Shown in pieces: positions 1-10,206 of a stretch of DNA of 64,000 nt. Every line of letters starts with the position of its first letter. Position 1 is the stretch's first letter. Source of the stretch: Whalleya microplaca (Eukaryota; Ascomycota; Sordariomycetes; Xylariales; Xylariaceae); NCBI GenBank assembly GCA_022497155.1, contig MU385715.1, positions 496,001 through 560,000 on the forward strand, written 5' to 3'. The notes under the pieces are model-generated. The model was not told the DNA's origin and made no database searches. It saw only the letters and a list, made by a program, of their open reading frames with translations. The position numbers were made by a program, and so were the translations under genes.

Positions 1-1
1 T

Positions 2-1342
2 CTCGATGTTCTTTGCAACGGCCCGTCCAGTGACTTATATTCTACCACCCTTTCTTCAGTCAGCCAAAGGAATATCCTTCCTATTCCACCACCTAATCTA
101 AACTCATCGTACGGTTTATCATTTATTGGCCCCGCGCTTGGATGTACAGTGATGTCAAGCACAGAGACGAAAGCAGTGAACACCTCTGCAGCTCTAGCAC
201 GGGAGCACTCATACCTACCTGGAATGCACACAATCCTCGGTGGCGTGAACGGCCCTGAATCTCTCGTGTTGAGGTATAACGCCTGGTCACATATGTCTTC
301 TATTGATAATGGCAGCAGTTGCTACAACCTTACTTCTCCTAATTGGCACAACGGTACTAACTCGAGCAACGAGTGCAGCAGCGCACCCAATACAAATTAT
401 TTCTTCCTCACTTCTAGTTCCCCAGCTGAGGATAGCATAGCTCTCATAAAATGTCAGCTGCACAACGCAACCTATGACGTCGGCTTTTCATTCGAGAATT
501 CTATTCAACGTGTTGAAGTGCGATCTGCTGAGCTTCATGAGAGCATCATGTCGAACACAACCGTGGATATTGATCGGCCAGACTACAGTAACATTGTTTA
601 CACTGCAATGCTTGATGCAATGAATAACATGGTACTCGGCGCCACATTAAACGACACAGCTGCAGGCTCTACAACTAGCAATCTCATGTATTATGATGGA
701 CTAGTAGGAGCAACTGCACTTCGCGACTTTATTGAAGGCGAACGGCGTCTAATCGCAGATGATGTTAGAATATTGCTCGAGCAAATGTTTCACAATATTA
801 CCATCTCGACAATGAGCTCGCCCGCTCTACGACTCCCGGAAGCCGATAAGGCAGAGATCGTAACGACAACCTGGGGCAGTATCAACGTCTACCAGTATGA
901 CCGTGGGTATCTTTACATACCATAGGGATTTGCTTCTTTCAACATCTTTCTCTGTGTCTGCTGGGGTCTCTTTGTGATTTATTATCATCACAACCAAGCA
1001 TCTTATAGCATGAGATTCTCGACGATATTGCGCACGACGCGGTCTGAACAAATTGCCACCGCGGTAGCCCCGGAGGGGCGAAAGGGAGAGGATCCTGTTT
1101 CTAAAGACCTACTCAAAATTAAGCTAAGTTTAAGTCATAAAAAAGATGATGGGAATCAGGACTACGGTTTCCAGTTGTCCCATGATGGGCTATCTGAAGC
1201 TTCTGTAGTAATGGACGAAGGCCAAGAAGCTTCACCTATGTTACAGAATAGGCCGTCTTTGCTATATCATTCACAGAGAGAAGTATTGCTAAGTACACCG
1301 GTAGATTCTGTATCTCTAGATGAGTCATCGAGTGGACACTGA
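2..1342 (+). pseudogene. DUF3176-like membrane protein, 5' end outside window, interrupted by in-frame TAG
   Basis: One reading frame is open from base 2 to a TAG at 923-925 and continues in the same frame to a TGA at 1340-1342. The part before the TAG is an extracellular-type region with many N-glycosylation sequons (NSS, NGT, NAT, NTT, NIT). Immediately after it come a hydrophobic helix (GFASFNIFLCVCWGLFVIYY) and then SYSMRFSTILRTTR, which resembles the conserved end of fungal DUF3176 proteins (YG-helix-SFSTILRTTRN). In that family the residue before the Gly is normally Tyr, so the TAG probably replaces a Tyr codon. The tail of about 100 residues is cytosolic and polar. Either the gene has lost its last membrane segment by a nonsense change, or the stop is read through, or this is an assembly error. 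No intron with plausible signals removes the TAG. Family assignment is from memory of the motif; function unknown. Confidence 0.6.
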
Positions 1343-1664
1343 TCTTGGCCTATACACGACGGATATGGCTGCAGGCAACCCAAGCTAGAAGATTGGACGC
1401 CTGAGCACACACGCATATCAATTAGTCTCAAACAGGACTGGATGAAATTGTGACCATATTTCTGAATGTTAATACATAAATAGGACATCAAATATAAAAT
1501 TACAAAGAGTGGGAAGTTTTAGCTTTCATAAGATATGTGTTAGATCACGATTTTCCGTAATATATTCTTGCTACTTATTCTATATCTTCCTTTTAGTGTT
1601 AATGTCTTATCGGAAGTGTTCCAGGACTATACAGGTCTTTGTTCAGAACCTTCCCCTTCGAAAC

Positions 1665-2702
1665 TCAAATAAGTTCATATCTTGTACCTCCAAATATAGG
1701 GGCCATACAACCCGGCATCTCTTTCTCAATGCTCACTTTAAATCTCCAGCCAGTACAGTGCCCTGGCATAAGAACTGTCGGTTCGAGAGCCTTTAAATCT
1801 GCCATCGACTTTTCCAACTTCTCCGGTGCTCCATCCGCTAGATGGTAGCCTCCCACAACAGTGTGCAGTGGGACGCCTCCACCTAGCTCAACTGCGTGTC
1901 GCGAGACGTTCACTACACCAGCATGACTGCAGCCAGTGAAAACAACGAGACCCCTGCCCTTAAGGTTACACATCACCAGTCGCTCATCCATGATGAGCTC
2001 GTCTTTCTCCCATTTCCCCTCCGAGTTGAAGCGAATGCCCCCGCGGATCCCGCCTTCGTACGAAGTGCGTCTGGGAATGTCTCCAGAGATGAGGAACGTG
2101 TCATCGAGCGCCGTGTGCACCTCAGCACTCTTAAACACCGTGGCGCCTGCGTCTTCGATCTCAGCGAAACTCGGGTCGGGCTCGAGTGAAATCGGCTCGT
2201 GGGCCATCACGCCCCGGAAGTCGGGTCGGTCGGGGTGCAGATCCACGACAACCTTGTCAGTATTCTTGGAGCCTTTCTTCGACCCCTCAATCATACGCAC
2301 TGCGCTGAGCATGCCCCCTGAATGATCGCGGTGCCAGTGCGACAGCACCACCCTTTCGATGACTCCAGGATCGAGCCCTAGCCTTGTCACATTCTTCTCC
2401 CAGACGGCCTCCTCGGGCCCTGTATCAAAGAGTAGACTATGGGATTTTCCATCCTTAGTCACTGTGATCAATAGCGACAGCCCGTGCGCACCACAGCACA
2501 GCCCATCCATTCTCATCTCTTTCGATGCACCGCCTCGCTGCGTACCGCTGGGAAGAGGCTTTAGCGGTGCACCCATGAACGACTGGGGGTGCTTCACGGC
2601 TGGGTGCGAGGAGTACGAGATCTGGTCGATCTCATCGTTGACGATTGCTTGAATGGTCAAGCTGTCAACCTCGGCGAGCTTCGGGAATACAGTTGTAGTC
2701 AT
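1665..2702 (-). CDS. MBL-fold metallo-hydrolase (COG1237 / DHPPP-synthase-like)
   Basis: Single-exon protein of 345 residues. The zinc-binding signature HWHRDH lies at residues 122-127, and the further metal or active-site motifs GCSH (257-260), GGYH (284-287) and MPGHCTGW (312-319) follow in the order typical of the 7,8-dihydropterin-methyl-aminobenzene-phosphate-synthase-like branch of the metallo-beta-lactamase superfamily. No signal peptide or membrane helix is seen, so it is probably cytosolic. Fungal members are common and mostly uncharacterised; the substrate cannot be inferred. The first ATG of the frame gives an N-terminus of usual length. It runs tail to tail with the broken DUF3176-like gene (323 bp apart) and shows no operon-like relation to the polyketide cluster. 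Confidence 0.85.
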   Translation of the reverse strand: MTTTVFPKLAEVDSLTIQAIVNDEIDQISYSSHPAVKHPQSFMGAPLKPLPSGTQRGGASKEMRMDGLCCGAHGLSLLITVTKDGKSHSLLFDTGPEEAVWEKNVTRLGLDPGVIERVVLSHWHRDHSGGMLSAVRMIEGSKKGSKNTDKVVVDLHPDRPDFRGVMAHEPISLEPDPSFAEIEDAGATVFKSAEVHTALDDTFLISGDIPRRTSYEGGIRGGIRFNSEGKWEKDELIMDERLVMCNLKGRGLVVFTGCSHAGVVNVSRHAVELGGGVPLHTVVGGYHLADGAPEKLEKSMADLKALEPTVLMPGHCTGWRFKVSIEKEMPGCMAPIFGGTRYELI

Positions 2703-3440
2703 CTTGAAAAAATACGTAAAGATTATCGAGTGTTTGAACCTAGAGCAAAGATATTGGACAATTCTGTGCTTCTACGAGATGACGAGAGACAGAATAAATA
2801 TACTGGCTTGTTGGAATATCTCAGTTATTTGTTTATGTTCTTAGTGCTCAAACCGACTATGGATCAGAGTGGTCGCCGCTTACATACATGGAGCTGAGCC
2901 AGGGCAAATCCTCTGGTGAATTCCTATAAGAGAACTAGTATGTATGTGGGCACCTTGTGGTTGCTTCCACGCGTTTCTGAGCCAGGTTGTTAAAATCAAT
3001 TGGGATAATTATTTTGTATCGTGGCCCAGAACCAGCATACTGTAGAGGCGGAGTCTAGTCTAAGTGGTTGTCAGCCCTATGCATCTATTAGTGCCACTTT
3101 TGACCTGAGTCCGGGGATAGCAGTGATAAAACCGGCATTATCGGCGCTTCCGCGTCTTGATTAAGTACCATGCAGAGCTACAATTACCACTCTAGAGGTA
3201 CAAGTCATTCCCTAAAATAATAGATTATCGTCTCTGTAGGGGTGGTCTGTGCCCCTCACACATAACTAGAATAATTAGAGTAGCTCAGGAGACTCTCCAC
3301 CTCTAATACAACGTTTTTTGCCTTACCTTCTGCCTCACTCCCTACTCCAGTCTTACATCTACTATCCGTTATTATAGACTAACAGGCCCCCCAACATAGT
3401 CTCCATGAACCCAGCAGTGTTTGCGTAGCCCTCCCTCAAA
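2703..3440. other. Intergenic, no gene seen
   Basis: No reading frame with coding character was seen. It serves as upstream sequence of the metallo-hydrolase. Confidence 0.6.
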
Positions 3441-4463
3441 TTACTGTATCACAAATTCCCTGCGTATATCTTTGCGAAGACAGTTAATTGTTGCTTTCGC
3501 CTCCTGGGAGCCCCTGACTCCAAGCTGCCTTTGCCTGTCAGACAGCTCAGGTTCCATCACTCCATATACATATGCCTTACCATCCAAATAAAACGAACCT
3601 TTCAAATCAGGCCGTAGGACGAAAAGAGCTCGACAGCCGTCCAATTGAGCAATGATGTCTCCGGAGTTTGACAACTTAGGAGCAAGGGCAAGGTAGCCAT
3701 CTTGACATAGGAAAACCTTTCGTCCTTCATTCCGTAGCCGAACCATATCGAGGAATAAGGAAATATCTTCGAACATTTGACGGTATCGATCATCGCTGGA
3801 TGTCTCAATTACCTGTACAAGCTCAAAGAATAGTGGACCGAAGAACAGGTCAGGGCGTTCTATCTAAGATTCGTCACAGACCATGTGAGCTTCAGAACAC
3901 ACACAAAAGACTGCATCTCGGAAAAAGCTGGAAACCCATTTTTGGTGGCTGAATCCACTATATGATATTGGGCTAGACGATGGCTCGACGAGAGCCATGA
4001 ATCCCCGATGGATTTGATCGAGTGACGATATTTCCTCAGGGTTAAGCCAACGGCCACGGTCATTCCCGCCTGCAACAAGTGTGCTTGCAAATGCTAACAG
4101 ACGGTCCTCTTTGCTTTTATAAGCAGTAGCGAGATCTTCAACAATACATTTCATTACAATCAGTCGGCCCTGGATATCCCATATGCGACGTATCAAGGGC
4201 ACCCGACGGTTCCATCGTGGCATCGTAATCAAAGGCTTTTGGATTGTAGCTATGTCAATCCCCATCGACGCCAACGCCGGGCCAGAAGGTGTAGTCATAA
4301 ACCGGAAGTTTGACGATGAGACCGAGTCCAATCCCATGCGAGCAAGGTTAGGGTGCATGTCCCAAATTCTAAGCCATCGTATGTCTGGAGTGCTGAAACC
4401 AGGAACCCATGAAGGCATATTTGATTGTATGGCGGTTTTCTGACAATAGGTTAGAGCCATCAT
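3441..4463 (-). pseudogene. Remnant of a heterokaryon-incompatibility (HET) protein, lacks the HET domain
   Basis: Two segments of one frame: 4463-3867 (199 codons, containing MPSWVPGFS, the LPSWVPDWS-like motif that follows the HET domain in NLR-less HET proteins) and 3863-3441 (containing GYLALAP, GDIIAQLDGCRALFVLR and KAYVYGVMEPEL, matching the conserved C-terminal part of such proteins). They are separated by an in-frame TAG at 3866-3864 (minus strand). The N-terminal HET domain itself is absent, and 4464-4900 shows no coding remains. Family knowledge says HET proteins act in allorecognition cell death; this copy lacks the effector domain and is most likely dead. A very short intron ending in TTAG at the TAG cannot be fully excluded, but it would not restore the missing domain. 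Confidence 0.75.
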
Positions 4464-4900
4464 TTATATATAAAGGTTTTCCCATGTGAACGTATCAAGT
4501 CACTGCGAAGACTACGAACATCTTTGATTCTCTTATAAAATCAGAGTTCACTGCAAATTTGATAAATACAGTACATGGTAGTGATTGAAGTGCGGATATG
4601 TCTAGTGCTTGAACGTTGTTCTATTCAAGTAACTAGAACTTTAGGTCTAGACCAAAGCACCCAAATGTGCACCAACCAGTGAATTGCCATGAAAGTAGTG
4701 AGCATGGGAGTAATTTATTCCTATTTATACAGAGCCTTGAGTCTACTTAACATGTTTGCCAATGCCTCTGGGGCTTTGCGCTGGGATCTCTTGCTTTAGA
4801 ACGAGAGAGTAGCATCTAAGCTTGGCCGGCCTAGGGCGGCAGCCTAAGTTAGGCACTTTCAATTGGGCTTAGAATATATAGTATTCCGGAACAATCTGCC
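4464..4900. other. Intergenic, no gene seen
   Basis: No coding remains were recognised, including none of the HET domain that would be expected upstream of the neighbouring remnant. Confidence 0.55.
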
Positions 4901-5759
4901 TTAGTTATGAGGAGGAAACTCCGTGTCCGCAGTCTTGTTAACTAGGCCTAATGATAGGACGAAGCCGCACTTCCAGCTATCCGCTCCGGCAACAACCGCA
5001 GGGGCCGGGATATCGGTGCGAGACTCTTTGATTTCGGTGGTGTTGACGCCAAAGAGCTCATCTCGCTTGTGAACGAAGTCAGGGGTAATTTGGTTGTCTC
5101 CCGTGTAACCCATGACAAGCTCTGGAATACCGTTTGGATAAGAAGAATTCTGCTGGTCGTATCGCCAAGTATGAAATGTTTTCCCGTATGTTCCAACCAC
5201 TACAACGTTAAGAATTAGAAATTGCAAAGCCTCGAATGGTCCTTAACAGCAACTTGCACTCGGAAGGCCAGGGAGAAGGGGAGGATGACGAGTTAGGGGT
5301 ATACGTACAGACGTCTTTCATAATGGTGTGGTCCACGGAGCTAGGCAACCCTGGTTCGATGAGGAACCCGCTGGTGATTTCGTAGACATGGCTATGCCAC
5401 AGTTGCCGTTCTGCTTCAAATAAGCTATTTGCCGTTAGTCAAAATGACTAAAGTCTCCTACCTTCGTAGTCCAAAGTCTCGAAGGCCGGTGTAGTAATGA
5501 TATATTCAATACCGGCAAGGCGGGCAGGAGTCGTCGCCGTGTTATAGACCGCGCATTGCAGAGTGTCATCAGCGATAATAACACAATAATGATTGGCAGA
5601 TATCTCCCAATCACTATGCCCGGAGACGAAATGGAAGCCGTTCAAAAACAACACAGTGCCTTCAGGGCCATAGTGACCAAAAGGAAGCGTCGCCGAAACG
5701 CTCAGGGGGAAGAAAGCTAGCACAGCAGATAGTGCGAGGGCAAACTGAGGAGAATACAT
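4901..5759 (-). CDS. Secreted DUF1264 (OBAP-like) protein
   Basis: Three exons on the minus strand: 5759-5462, 5413-5309 and 5199-4901, giving 233 residues. The introns (GTAGGA...GAAG and GTACGT...GTAG) keep the frame. The N-terminus has a cleavable-type signal peptide ending near residue 23 (hydrophobic core ALALSAVLAFFPLSVSA). The joined protein shows the DUF1264 pattern: HYCVIIADDTLQCAVY, ARLAGIEYII, then QLWHSHVYEI, then GTYGKTFHTW and the terminal PDF block. Plant relatives are oil-body-associated proteins; fungal relatives are mostly of unknown function. Secretion is suggested only by the signal peptide. The first exon alone ends in a stop shortly after the donor, so the spliced form is the credible one. 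Confidence 0.8.
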
Positions 5760-7705
5760 GGCTCGAATTTTGCAATAAGGACGACTGGGAATATTGGGTG
5801 GTTATAGACTGCTGTCGATTCGAACCAGGCCATACTGGACGGGCGCAAGACTAGTCTTTATATACAACAGAACGCCAAACAGCTATTGATACCTCGCCGA
5901 GGATATCGATGATTGAAGACGCTACAATTCCCGCTGGGAGCAGGGAAATCATCATCCCTGCGATCCTGCCTCCGAATAGGACGACTTTCGTGAGGGGAAT
6001 GATGAAAAGCCCGCTCTGTATGCATCAATTCGGCTTGCTGTAGCGGAGCATAATGGCCTTCGTAGATCCTCATGGAAAGCATTTTCCTCTGTCCTTCACC
6101 TTACCATCGCCTCGCTCGCGCTCGCTCGGCTGTGCGGGGCTCAATTGAAGATGTCAGCTTGGGTATCCGACGGCAATCCACACAAGAAGCATCTCCAACG
6201 CTAACAATGGCATAGGGCAAAATTGCGGTGATCGACGAAGACGAACACAGTGCCTGCTGCAACAATCGCGCCATTCCCCTCTGAAATGTGTTCGCCGTCT
6301 GGAAGTGAGGTCGCCGATTACTCGCATGTAAGACCTAGGTTCCGCCTAACCACTTGGCAGCGTCTGGCTGACGCCCTTAGCAGCTTCGACAGGTCGCCGT
6401 TCAATACAGTACCGCTTCTCTCGAGGTCGTACTAATTGTGGGCTTCCACGAACACCGAACACCGACTTTCTCATGCATCTTGGTGACAGTCGTCGACAAC
6501 AGTTGAACAGTCCCACAGGTGAGCAAGTTAATCCCTTGTACGTGCCTCCGTAAGCCATGTTAGCACGAGTCTTCGAGAGGCCCTGTTCCTTCTCTTCAAC
6601 TGGCCGTCATCGACAGACAGGGGGACCGGTAACGTGCAACATATTGTGCCCCGTAGAATTGTTATTTGGCGAAAAATCTCTGAGTTTCGCAAGTAAAAAT
6701 GCTGCGAAAACGGGGCAAGTTTGCGTGACCGAACGGCAAGTCAGTAACATGAAATAGAAGTAAGAAAGGCAGTAATATTGAGGGAGAAGATGTCTGTATA
6801 TATAGTCTGTCGTCTAGGACGATGATATCGAGCACGCAATCACCCCGGTCACCCTTCTGCGATGTAGCATGCAGCCATAATTCCATCAAGGTGTCCGTCT
6901 TACCACAAACCAAGCCTCGCCGTGCAGGGGTGGATGGCATAACATGCAAGGTTCATATGTCCCACGATGCATCCTGCACGTGGATGACAAAGGACGCTTT
7001 TAAGGGGTTCAAGGGTGGCAGACGAACTGAAGTTGTATTGAAGGTGGAGGTTCTACGGAATTGATAGTCGGCGGTACGGGCCAGGCCGGAGTCACTGAAA
7101 GAGTGTCATTAGTTTATTAGTGTCGGAGAAATGGCGGGCAGGGTGTGATGGGTATATAGGTAGCAAAGCGAAAAGGCTCCGCAACTCGGAAATGAATATT
7201 TCAGACTTAAATGTTATTCTGTATATCTAGTCTATTAGAATGTTAAAGCTAGAACCTTGTTGGTTACGTATGACGTTCAAATAGAGTCTATAATATCTTG
7301 CTCATAGGTATCGAAAGTTGGTAGTTCCTTACAGTCCGAAACTTCCAATAACTAGTGATGCGAACCTTATTGAGTACATTTCAAGTTCGAGTATGCCTTC
7401 CCTCGCTCATGAGGAGGATGGTGAGAAGATGAGGAAAAAGAAGTAACCGCCAGAGTTCCTGCCAGCCTCAATAGCCAAACTCAATTACTTCTCTACCTAG
7501 GTAGTAGACAACTTGAGCTGGCAGTAAGTAACGTCCTTGGGAGCAATCTCCCAATGATTAGATGCCAACCAACCCCCTACGACCCTCCACACTGGTGATT
7601 CTAGATATAACCTCCATATGTTACTCTTCGTAAACCAAGTACGGCCTATTGTAGAGTAAGGAATAGCCGTATTGCTACACTGCCGAGGATCTTACTACTA
7701 TTATC
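5760..7705. other. Long intergenic stretch, no supported gene
   Basis: Only short frames without family resemblance are present. It includes a CTC/GCT-rich patch near 6110-6140 and a perfect palindrome CTACCTAGGTAG at 7491-7502. No transposase, tRNA or conserved peptide was recognised. Confidence 0.5.
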
Positions 7706-9382
7706 ATGTCCCTACACAGGTGGTCTCTGCCCAGCAGGGCTTTCACTCGCGACAGGTCTGGCGCCGGCGGATCTGAGCAGCCCGGCAAGTTCTCGACCGT
7801 CAACATTGGACGGAGTCGGAGCCGTCGACGCACAAACATCTCGTCAGTATTTACAAGTCTGCTCGAGAAGGGTGAGAATCGCCAAGAGATCACAAGCATT
7901 GACGATGATTATCCCGATGCAAATGAATTGCAACCACTTTCTACTCGTGCCCAGAACATCCCGTTGGGAACTCAGTCCAAATCCTTCCATACACAAGAGC
8001 GACAAGTTATTGCCTCAGGCATAATCGATCAGTCATCAGCTAAATCATCTGTGGCGGCATACGATGCTACATCTGGTCACGTCAGTCTACCCTCCTCTTC
8101 ATTGCGGAGAGTGACTGGCCGACTTTTCACACAACAAGACGAGATAACGAAGGCAATTTGCCCTCCTAGTTCTCAGTTCAAGCGCGACCTGGATATGAAG
8201 TCGGACGAAGAAAGCGTCACAGCAAGCATCAAGTCACCAACCTCTCTTGAACAGATTCGTAGCGCATCATCATCGTATCCTTCAGAGGGCATTCGTTCTT
8301 CGCCCGATCACCCCCGTTCCCCAGAGCCTACTGCTTCTTCGCAAAATATGGTGTCTCAATATTCCCGTTACGGCCGATATTCATTACAGTCAACTTGCGA
8401 CTCATGCGACATCTCAACAGATAATGTCCTAGGTGGAGAGAATAAAGCCGCTAAGAGCCTCATGGAAGAGCTAGCTGCCGCCGGCGATGTTTCAGAGACA
8501 GACTCTAGAGCAACCAGCAGTGACCTTACTACTAAGCCTTCTCTTTGCAACATTGTATCGGCAGCATCTAATCAGGAGCAGTGCACCATGGTACCGCAAG
8601 AAAATTTCTGTAGCGATTCAAAGGATAAAGCAGACCAAAAGGCTCCGGAGCGGGTTCCTCGCAGAGAATGGATAGTGCCCATTCTAAATAGTGAAGCGTC
8701 GAGCAACTCGAATCTCCGAGTCAAATTCTTGAACTATCGAGCATCCCTTGTCGATACGACATCTTACGATGACGTTCCAATTCAACCCAGTAATGCCGGC
8801 TCCATAGATGCCGTATGTCTAAGCAACGAGACGGAATCGACATCGCCTACAACAATACATCAGCCTGTCCCTACCGCATCGTCGAGTGCAAGGCCGACAT
8901 CGGTTGCTTTCGAGCGCCCCCCGGGAGACCCCGTAGCAGCAGCGGTTACAACGCTGTATCGTTTTGAGAATCCTGATTCCAATGAATCTTCAACCACCCT
9001 CGTTCAACGCATCCAGAAGTTCAGGCTGAGGAAATGGGTAAAAAAAGTATGTCGCCGGACCAGGGTCCGCTTCGAATATGCCACCAAGCCAGTACCGCCC
9101 CCCAGAGCATTTCGACAAAAGAAGCCGAAGATTACAAGATCCCTACAGTCCAAAAAGTGCAGTGCCATTGTTAAGTCGAAAAGGAAACCAAAGATATTCA
9201 ACTGGATGATTCCCATGGCCATACAGGAGAATAAAAAGCAAGCTAAGAAACAGGAAAGGCTACCGAGTCGGTTTTTCGGCACTCTTAAGACCAAGAAGAG
9301 CATTCATTTCCCTCTGGCTCCATCAAAGGTAGAGATAGGAGATAAGGTCGGTCACAGGAGAGTACAATCTTGTCCACCATAA
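7706..9382 (+). CDS. Ser-rich hypothetical protein with basic C-terminus
   Basis: Uninterrupted frame of 558 codons from an ATG at 7706 to TAA. I do not recognise the family. The first 400 or so residues are low-complexity, rich in Ser, Thr, Pro and Asp, and probably disordered. Residues from about 430 to 540 are strongly basic (RLRKWVKKVCRRTRVRF, then several KKP and KSKRK runs) and could bind nucleic acid or membranes. It has no signal peptide or membrane helix. Codon use and length argue for a real gene, but no domain supports a function. It lies just outside the regulator end of the metabolite cluster, and the sequence gives no reason to include it. Confidence 0.65.
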   Translation: MSLHRWSLPSRAFTRDRSGAGGSEQPGKFSTVNIGRSRSRRRTNISSVFTSLLEKGENRQEITSIDDDYPDANELQPLSTRAQNIPLGTQSKSFHTQERQVIASGIIDQSSAKSSVAAYDATSGHVSLPSSSLRRVTGRLFTQQDEITKAICPPSSQFKRDLDMKSDEESVTASIKSPTSLEQIRSASSSYPSEGIRSSPDHPRSPEPTASSQNMVSQYSRYGRYSLQSTCDSCDISTDNVLGGENKAAKSLMEELAAAGDVSETDSRATSSDLTTKPSLCNIVSAASNQEQCTMVPQENFCSDSKDKADQKAPERVPRREWIVPILNSEASSNSNLRVKFLNYRASLVDTTSYDDVPIQPSNAGSIDAVCLSNETESTSPTTIHQPVPTASSSARPTSVAFERPPGDPVAAAVTTLYRFENPDSNESSTTLVQRIQKFRLRKWVKKVCRRTRVRFEYATKPVPPPRAFRQKKPKITRSLQSKKCSAIVKSKRKPKIFNWMIPMAIQENKKQAKKQERLPSRFFGTLKTKKSIHFPLAPSKVEIGDKVGHRRVQSCPP

Positions 9383-10206
9383 GAGATGGGAAAGAAAGGG
9401 CTGCTGTATCGTTCAAAGTAAGCAATGAGATGTGAATGGTGTAATTATTTCATGGATGAGTTTCACAATAGGAACAGGAGAGGGGTTTAACGTCTAGCAG
9501 TGGAAGGGCTCAAGCATGACACCTGGAGCATTGACGACCGTGTAAGGCTGAGATATCTTTCAACAACCTGCTGACGAGGACAGGGGAAGAATTATGAGAA
9601 TCATTCCTGCATTGAATGATCAGCCTGTTAGGCACAAAGCTGTACATACATATCAATATCGCTCTGCTTACGTACTGCAATGCTTAAATTCCAAGGCTAT
9701 GATAACATTGTCCTCATGAATCTCCTCCAGCTTTTCGCCCTACCCCATTCTGATTAGGGTGGAATGTGGACAGGTCTATCATAAAGATTCCAGGATACAT
9801 TCAAGCACGAAAAGATGACAAATATTGTTTTATAAACTCGAAATACTTGAAATATTATATTCCGTACTTTTCCCCTCGATATATGTGATGCTTTGTTCTC
9901 AGGGGCTGAGCTGCTATCTATGTGCTTTTCAGCCCCCATTCATAGATAGCCACAGCGCCACGATGCTTATCCCTAATTTCACGCCTTGTGAAACCAGTAA
10001 TTAAATTTCCTTCAGTAACTGTTGATTTATTAATCAGCATCTGCCTGGCTTATGATTGATTGACTGAAGACTAGCCCTGTCCTTGTCTCACCGTATGGAA
10101 ATGGACAGTGATTGTTCAGCGTCTGTCTTCAATCGAGCGCTCGGCCATCGAAAGAGTAGCAGTTGGTGGTGACCCAACGGAAGTTCAACGGTAGTATGCA
10201 GAAGCC
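9383..10206. other. Intergenic, upstream of Zn2Cys6 regulator
   Basis: No coding frame with family resemblance was seen, and no CGG-type palindrome of the kind found elsewhere in the cluster was noticed. Confidence 0.55.

Noticed and set aside
3864..3905. Short intron removing the TAG of the HET remnant
   Set aside because: The only GT...TTAG pairs give introns of about 20-40 bp with weak signals, and the HET domain would still be missing.
5815..5835. tRNA T-loop-like string GATTCGAACC on the minus strand
   Set aside because: The flanking bases do not pair as a T-stem and no anticodon or acceptor arm could be drawn.
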